64,000 nt of DNA from Hymenobacter negativus (lineage in GTDB: Bacteria > Bacteroidota > Bacteroidia > Cytophagales > Hymenobacteraceae). Position 1 is the stretch's first letter. The number at the start of each line of letters is the position of its first letter. Where the stretch lies: assembly GCF_016056375.1 (NCBI RefSeq), contig NZ_JAEDAE010000008.1, positions 186,001 through 250,000 of the forward strand. Direction: 5' to 3'. The notes beneath the pieces were generated by a model that saw only the letters and a program-made list of their open reading frames with translations, did no database searches and had not been told where the DNA came from. Below, piece by piece: positions 60,378 to 64,000 of this stretch. Made by a program: the position numbers and the translations under genes.

Positions 60378-62357
60378 CTAGTAGTTGCGCAGGGCCTGCA
60401 CCTGCTCGCGCAGGCGCTGCTGGGGCAGAAAGGCGGCCTCCAGCGGCGGCGCAAACGGAATGGCCGTATCCAGCGAGGCCACGCGGCGCACCGGCGCGTC
60501 GAGGTGCTCAAAGCAATTCTCGCCAATCCAGGCCGCAATTTCGCCGCCGATGCCGCCGGTCAGCGTGTCTTCGTGCAGGATGAGGACGCGGCCGTTTTTC
60601 TCCACGGTTTTGCGCACGGCTTCCTGGTCCCAGGGCAGCAGGGTACGCAGGTCCAGAATGTCGGCCGACACGCCCAAATCCTGGCAAGTTTGCAGGGCCC
60701 AGCGCACGCCCATGCCGTAGGTAATGATGCTCAGCTCGTTGCCCTCCTGGGCCAGCGCGGCCTGGCCGATGGGCGTGGTATAGTACGCCTCCGGCACGGG
60801 GCCGGACAGGCTGCGGTACAGCATCTTGTGCTCGAAGTACAGCACCGGGTTGGGGTCTTCGAAGGCGGCGCAGAGCAGGCCTTTGGCGTCGTGCGGGTTG
60901 CTGGGATACACCACTTTCAGGCCGGGCACGTGCGTGAACCACGCCTCGTTGCTTTGCGAGTGGAACGGACCGGCGGCCGAGCCCGCGCCGGTGGGCATGC
61001 GCACCACCACGTCGGCATTCTGGCCCCAGCGGTAGTGGCTCTTAGCCAAGTTGTTCACAATCTGGTTGAAGCCGCAAGTCACGAAATCTGCAAACTGCAT
61101 CTCGACCATGCTTTTCTTGCGCTTGATGCTCAGGCCCAGTCCGATGCCCACGATGGCCGACTCGCACAAGGGCGTATTCCGCACCCGCGCTTTGCCGAAT
61201 TCGGCCACGAAACCTTCCGTGATTTTGAACACGCCGCCGTAATCGGCAATGTCCTGGCCCATGAGCACGAGCTCGGGGTAGCGCGTCATGCTCTGCTTCA
61301 TGCCCTCAGAAATAGCATCGATGAAGCGGATTTCGCGGGCCGTGCCGTCTTTCGGCGCATCCGTGGCGGGCGCGTCGAAGGGCTGGTACATGTCGGCAAT
61401 TTCCTCCTGAATGTCGGCCGTGGGCATCGGCTCGGCGTCGGCTTCCTGCAGGCCGGCCTCGATAGCGGCCTTGATTTTTTCGCGGATGCCGTGCTTGGCC
61501 GTTTCGGTGAGAATGCCTTCGTCGAGCAGCCACTTCTCGAAGTTTTCGACCGGGTCTTTGGCGGCCCATTCTTCCATCAGGCTCTGGGGCACGTACTTGG
61601 TGCCGCTGGCTTCCTCGTGGCCGCGCATCCGGAACGTGAGGGCTTCCACCAGCACGGGGCGCGGGTTTTGGCGGAGGTCTTCGGCTAGGCGCTTCACGGT
61701 GGTGTACACTTCGAGCACGTTGTTGCCATCGACCTGCACGGCTTCCATACCGTAGGCGGGGCCTTTGTCTACGAAGGACTTGAAGCGGAACTGCTCGTTG
61801 CTGGGCGTGCTCAGGCCGTAGCCGTTGTTCTCAATCATGAAAATGACCGGCAGCTGCCACACGGCGGCCACGTTCAGGGCCTCGTGGAAGTCGCCCTCCG
61901 AAGCGCCGCCGTCGCCGCTGTATGTCAGGGTCACTTTCGGTTTTTTGTCGAGCAAATCGGCCAAAGCAATGCCGCCGGCCACGGCCAGCTGCGGGCCGAG
62001 GTGCGAAATCATGCCTACGATGTGGTGCTCGTTGGTGCCGAAGTGGAAGCTGCGGTCGCGGCCCTTGGTGTAGCCGGTGCGCTTGCCCTGCCACTGCGCA
62101 AACAAGCGGCCCAGCGGCACCTCGCGCCCCGTGAACACGCCCAGGTTGCGGTGCAGCGGCAAAATGTACTCATCGGCCTCGAGCGCCAGCGTGCTGCCCA
62201 CCGAAATGGCCTCCTGCCCGATGCCCGAAAACCATTTGCTCACCTTGCCCTGGCGCAGCAGAATCAGCATTTTTTCCTCAATCAGCCGGGGCCGCAGCAG
62301 GTGCTGGTAGAGGTGCAGGAGGGTTTCGTTGGAGTGGTCGTGGCGGTCAAAAGTCAT
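60378..62357 (-). CDS. 2-oxoacid dehydrogenase E1, fused alpha and beta subunits
   Basis: A 659-residue fusion. The alpha half (about 1-330) has the TDP-binding motif GDGGASEGDFHEALNVAAVWQLPVIFMIENNGYGLST and the RMRGHEEASGTKYVP loop. The beta half (about 350-659) has FIDAISEGMKQSM, ELVLMGQDIADYGGVFKITEGF and QFADFVTCGFNQIVNNLAKSHYRWGQ. It would decarboxylate a branched-chain or related 2-oxoacid and load the acyl group on the lipoyl E2. Fused alpha/beta E1 is known in Bacteroidota. E2 and E3 genes are not nearby. The ATG at 62357 follows a TACCTTTG box. Confidence 0.93.
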   Translation of the reverse strand: MTFDRHDHSNETLLHLYQHLLRPRLIEEKMLILLRQGKVSKWFSGIGQEAISVGSTLALEADEYILPLHRNLGVFTGREVPLGRLFAQWQGKRTGYTKGRDRSFHFGTNEHHIVGMISHLGPQLAVAGGIALADLLDKKPKVTLTYSGDGGASEGDFHEALNVAAVWQLPVIFMIENNGYGLSTPSNEQFRFKSFVDKGPAYGMEAVQVDGNNVLEVYTTVKRLAEDLRQNPRPVLVEALTFRMRGHEEASGTKYVPQSLMEEWAAKDPVENFEKWLLDEGILTETAKHGIREKIKAAIEAGLQEADAEPMPTADIQEEIADMYQPFDAPATDAPKDGTAREIRFIDAISEGMKQSMTRYPELVLMGQDIADYGGVFKITEGFVAEFGKARVRNTPLCESAIVGIGLGLSIKRKKSMVEMQFADFVTCGFNQIVNNLAKSHYRWGQNADVVVRMPTGAGSAAGPFHSQSNEAWFTHVPGLKVVYPSNPHDAKGLLCAAFEDPNPVLYFEHKMLYRSLSGPVPEAYYTTPIGQAALAQEGNELSIITYGMGVRWALQTCQDLGVSADILDLRTLLPWDQEAVRKTVEKNGRVLILHEDTLTGGIGGEIAAWIGENCFEHLDAPVRRVASLDTAIPFAPPLEAAFLPQQRLREQVQALRNY

Positions 62358-62382
62358 GACGAGGTGGGTGGGTTTGGGTGGG

Positions 62383-62390
62383 CAAAGGTA
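62383..62390 (-). promoter_or_regulatory. -7 box for the E1 fusion gene
   Basis: TACCTTTG on the minus strand, exact match, with a leader of about 20 nt before the ATG at 62357. Confidence 0.6.
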
Positions 62391-62777
62391 GGAAAGCAGG
62401 GCGCGCACCGGGCTACTTTCCGCACCGGCCTCTGCGCAGTTCATTTCCGCCCTCATCTTTTGCTCAGAACTCCGTCCGAATTTTACCCGGCAGGTCCGGC
62501 ACAGCTTTCCCGCTTTTCTTATTAAAAAAGACCGGCGGGCCGGCAGCTATGGAGAATTGCGTGCCGATGGATGAAAATGGGTAAGAGAGCAAAAAGCATA
62601 GGAATCCTAAGAGAAAATCAGCACCTTGAGCCCCAACTGTCATTCATCTCGTTTCCAATCTTCTACAGTTGTGCTTATTAAACACTTTTTACACTGATAA
62701 TCAGGTAACTACTGTTCATCTACTTGCCATTAGTGGCGCACCTGTTACCCTGGCAGTTCTTTCCCTGCCCGTATTTT
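62391..62777. other. Intergenic region between divergent genes, no gene seen
   Basis: This is the longest gene-free stretch in the window, AT-richer than average towards the LytTR gene. I see no coding frame, no long inverted repeat and no known RNA motif. TATTTTAT directly before the LytTR ATG could be a weak -7 box. Confidence 0.6.
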
Positions 62778-63494
62778 ATGGCCGACCTGCTTCCGCTTAC
62801 TTGCGTCATCGTCGACGACAACGAGATGAGCCGCCTGGCTCTGGAGCATTTTGTGGCCCTTACGCCCGGCCTGGAACTGGCCGCGACGCTCCCCGACGGC
62901 CTCACCGCCCTGCAATTCCTGCAAACGCACCCGCCGATTGACTTGCTGCTGCTCGACATCGAAATGCCCCACCTTACCGGCCTGGAGCTGATTCGGATAT
63001 TGTCGCAGCCGCTACCGGCCATTGTGCTGGTCACCTCGCACCACAGCTTTGCCGCCGAGGCCTTTGAGCTGCCCGTGGCCGACTACCTTGTGAAGCCCGT
63101 GGACTACGCCCGCTTTCTCCGGGCAGTGAAGCAGGTGCGAGCCTTGCGGCCGGCCCTTGCGCCTCCCCTCCCCGCGCCGGAAAACTCCAATGTGTTTGTC
63201 AAAGTCAATGGCCGGCTGGTCCGCATCAATTTCGATGAGGTGTATTACATCGAAGCCCTGTCCACGTACTCGGTGCTGGTCACGGCTACGCACAAGCACA
63301 TTGTGCACCTCACGCTCAAAAGCCTGGAGGAGCGGCTGCCGTTCAGCCACTTCGTGCGGGTGCACCGCTCATACATCGTGAACACCCGCCTCATCGATGC
63401 CATTGATGACCACCAACTCACGCTCGGCCCCTATACCGTGCCCGTGGGCAAGCTGCACAAAGCCGAGCTGATGCGGCGGCTGGCCCCGCTTTAG
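62778..63494 (+). CDS. LytTR-family response regulator
   Basis: A 238-residue regulator. The receiver domain (about 5-120) has TCVIVDDNEMSRLALEHF, phospho-acceptor Asp in DLLLLDIEMPHLTGLEL and Lys in DYLVKPVDY. The LytTR DNA-binding domain (about 140-235) has VFVKVNGRLVRINFDEVYYIEALSTYSVL, KSLEERLPFSHFVRVHRSYIVN and TVPVGKLHKAELMRRL. Such pairs often work with LytS-type or hybrid kinases. The ATG at 62778 is used; an upstream in-frame start would add a stretch unlike the family. Its stop codon overlaps that of the convergent hybrid kinase. Confidence 0.93.
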   Translation: MADLLPLTCVIVDDNEMSRLALEHFVALTPGLELAATLPDGLTALQFLQTHPPIDLLLLDIEMPHLTGLELIRILSQPLPAIVLVTSHHSFAAEAFELPVADYLVKPVDYARFLRAVKQVRALRPALAPPLPAPENSNVFVKVNGRLVRINFDEVYYIEALSTYSVLVTATHKHIVHLTLKSLEERLPFSHFVRVHRSYIVNTRLIDAIDDHQLTLGPYTVPVGKLHKAELMRRLAPL

Positions 63495-64000
63495 GCGGCG
63501 GCTTCCAGCGCGGCCAGCTCGGCCGGCATGGCGGCCAGCACCCGGCCCACCACGGCGGCCAACTGCTCGACGGCTTCCGCCAGTACCTCCGGCGCGGGCA
63601 GCGTGGCCGGCGTGGCCTTGGGGTGGGCCCGGCCGAGGGTTTCCAGCGGCGCGGCTGCGGCCACCACGCCCAGAGCCAGCAAATTGGGCTTGATGTGGTG
63701 CGCGATTTCGGCTACCTGAGCCCAGTGCCGGGCGGCAGCGGCGGCGCGCAACTGCGCCAGGCTCAGCGGCATGTTGGTCTGGAAGGAGCGCAGTATCTGC
63801 CCCACAAAAGCGGCGTGGCCCTGCGACTGCTGGCGCAGGCGTGCCAGGTCGTAGAGTGGCTCCGCGGGGGCAGCGAGCAAGGCCTCCATCTTGTGGTACA
63901 GCACTTCTTCATCGAAGGGCTTGGCCAGGTAATCGTTCATGCCAGCGGCCAGGTACTGCTCTACATCAGAACGAAAAGCATTGGCGGTAAGCGCAATAAC
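63491..64000 (-). CDS. C-terminal part of a hybrid sensor kinase: receiver end plus HPt domain (partial)
   Basis: The frame is open to the window end, so the N-terminus lies beyond 64000; 169 residues are visible. The end of a receiver domain (VIALTANAFRSDVEQYLAAGMNDYLAKPFD, with the conserved Lys in AKPF) is followed by an HPt four-helix domain with the phospho-His in AEIAHHIKPNLLALG (in place of the usual HxLKGSA). It would relay phosphate from a kinase core to a regulator, possibly the adjacent LytTR protein. The two convergent genes share bases at their stop codons (63491-63493 and 63492-63494). Confidence 0.85.
   Translation of the reverse strand, partial: VIALTANAFRSDVEQYLAAGMNDYLAKPFDEEVLYHKMEALLAAPAEPLYDLARLRQQSQGHAAFVGQILRSFQTNMPLSLAQLRAAAAARHWAQVAEIAHHIKPNLLALGVVAAAAPLETLGRAHPKATPATLPAPEVLAEAVEQLAAVVGRVLAAMPAELAALEAAA

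Overview
The window looks like a chromosome segment of a high-GC member of the Bacteroidota, most likely Hymenobacter or a close relative. I infer this from type IX secretion (T9SS) C-terminal sorting domains, a TonB-dependent receptor behind a TPP riboswitch, promoters with the Bacteroidota -7 box TAnnTTTG, near absence of Shine-Dalgarno sequences, a fused alpha/beta 2-oxoacid dehydrogenase E1, and a YtxJ-type bacilliredoxin. I see no tRNA, rRNA, CRISPR array, phage or transposase gene. About 61 protein genes are supported; two are cut by the window ends.

Layout. 1-4.2 kb: end of a T9SS cargo protein, a small secreted protein, glutaryl-CoA dehydrogenase and an amino-acid permease. 4.4-10 kb: a thiamine-type uptake locus made of a TonB receptor under a TPP riboswitch, a GNAT enzyme, a NadR-like kinase fused in frame to a LacX-like aldose epimerase, and a PnuC/PnuT-type transporter. 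10-18 kb: rhodanese, DUF2071 protein, HEAGH-motif protein, AraC regulator with FAD monooxygenase, HrpB helicase and a fatty-acid desaturase. 18-26 kb: FRG-domain protein, SDR oxidoreductase, secreted esterase, guaB, and a PP2C/STAS/HATPase partner-switching module. 26-32 kb: two periplasmic peptidyl-prolyl isomerases (one SurA-like), a MoxR ATPase and small proteins. 32-40.7 kb: a beta-barrel-like protein, recA, a DUF3108 protein, a PhoB/PhoR-like two-component pair, an RluA pseudouridine synthase and a GT-C-like membrane protein. 40.8-43.6 kb: rplM-rpsI-rpsB and tsf. 43.6-51.8 kb: mostly hypothetical proteins and lipoproteins, a double CsbD protein and a saccharopine-dehydrogenase-like enzyme. 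52-64 kb: gcvP, lipA, OsmC, YtxJ, the E1 fusion, a LytTR regulator and the end of a hybrid kinase with an HPt domain.

Functional links. gcvP, lipA and the E1 fusion all serve lipoate-dependent decarboxylation, and E1 also needs the thiamine cofactor that the 4.4-10 kb locus probably takes up. gcdH and the saccharopine-dehydrogenase-like enzyme both fit lysine breakdown.

The most unusual structure is not a gene. About sixteen inverted repeats are spread through the window, roughly one every 4 kb, all but one between genes. In one class each arm is a run of four to six copies of a 7- or 8-base word, with a different word at each site. Some fill a convergent gap exactly from one stop codon to the other, one sits in frame inside hrpB, and others separate genes that normally work together (rpsB from tsf, the STAS gene from its partner kinase, a response regulator from its kinase).
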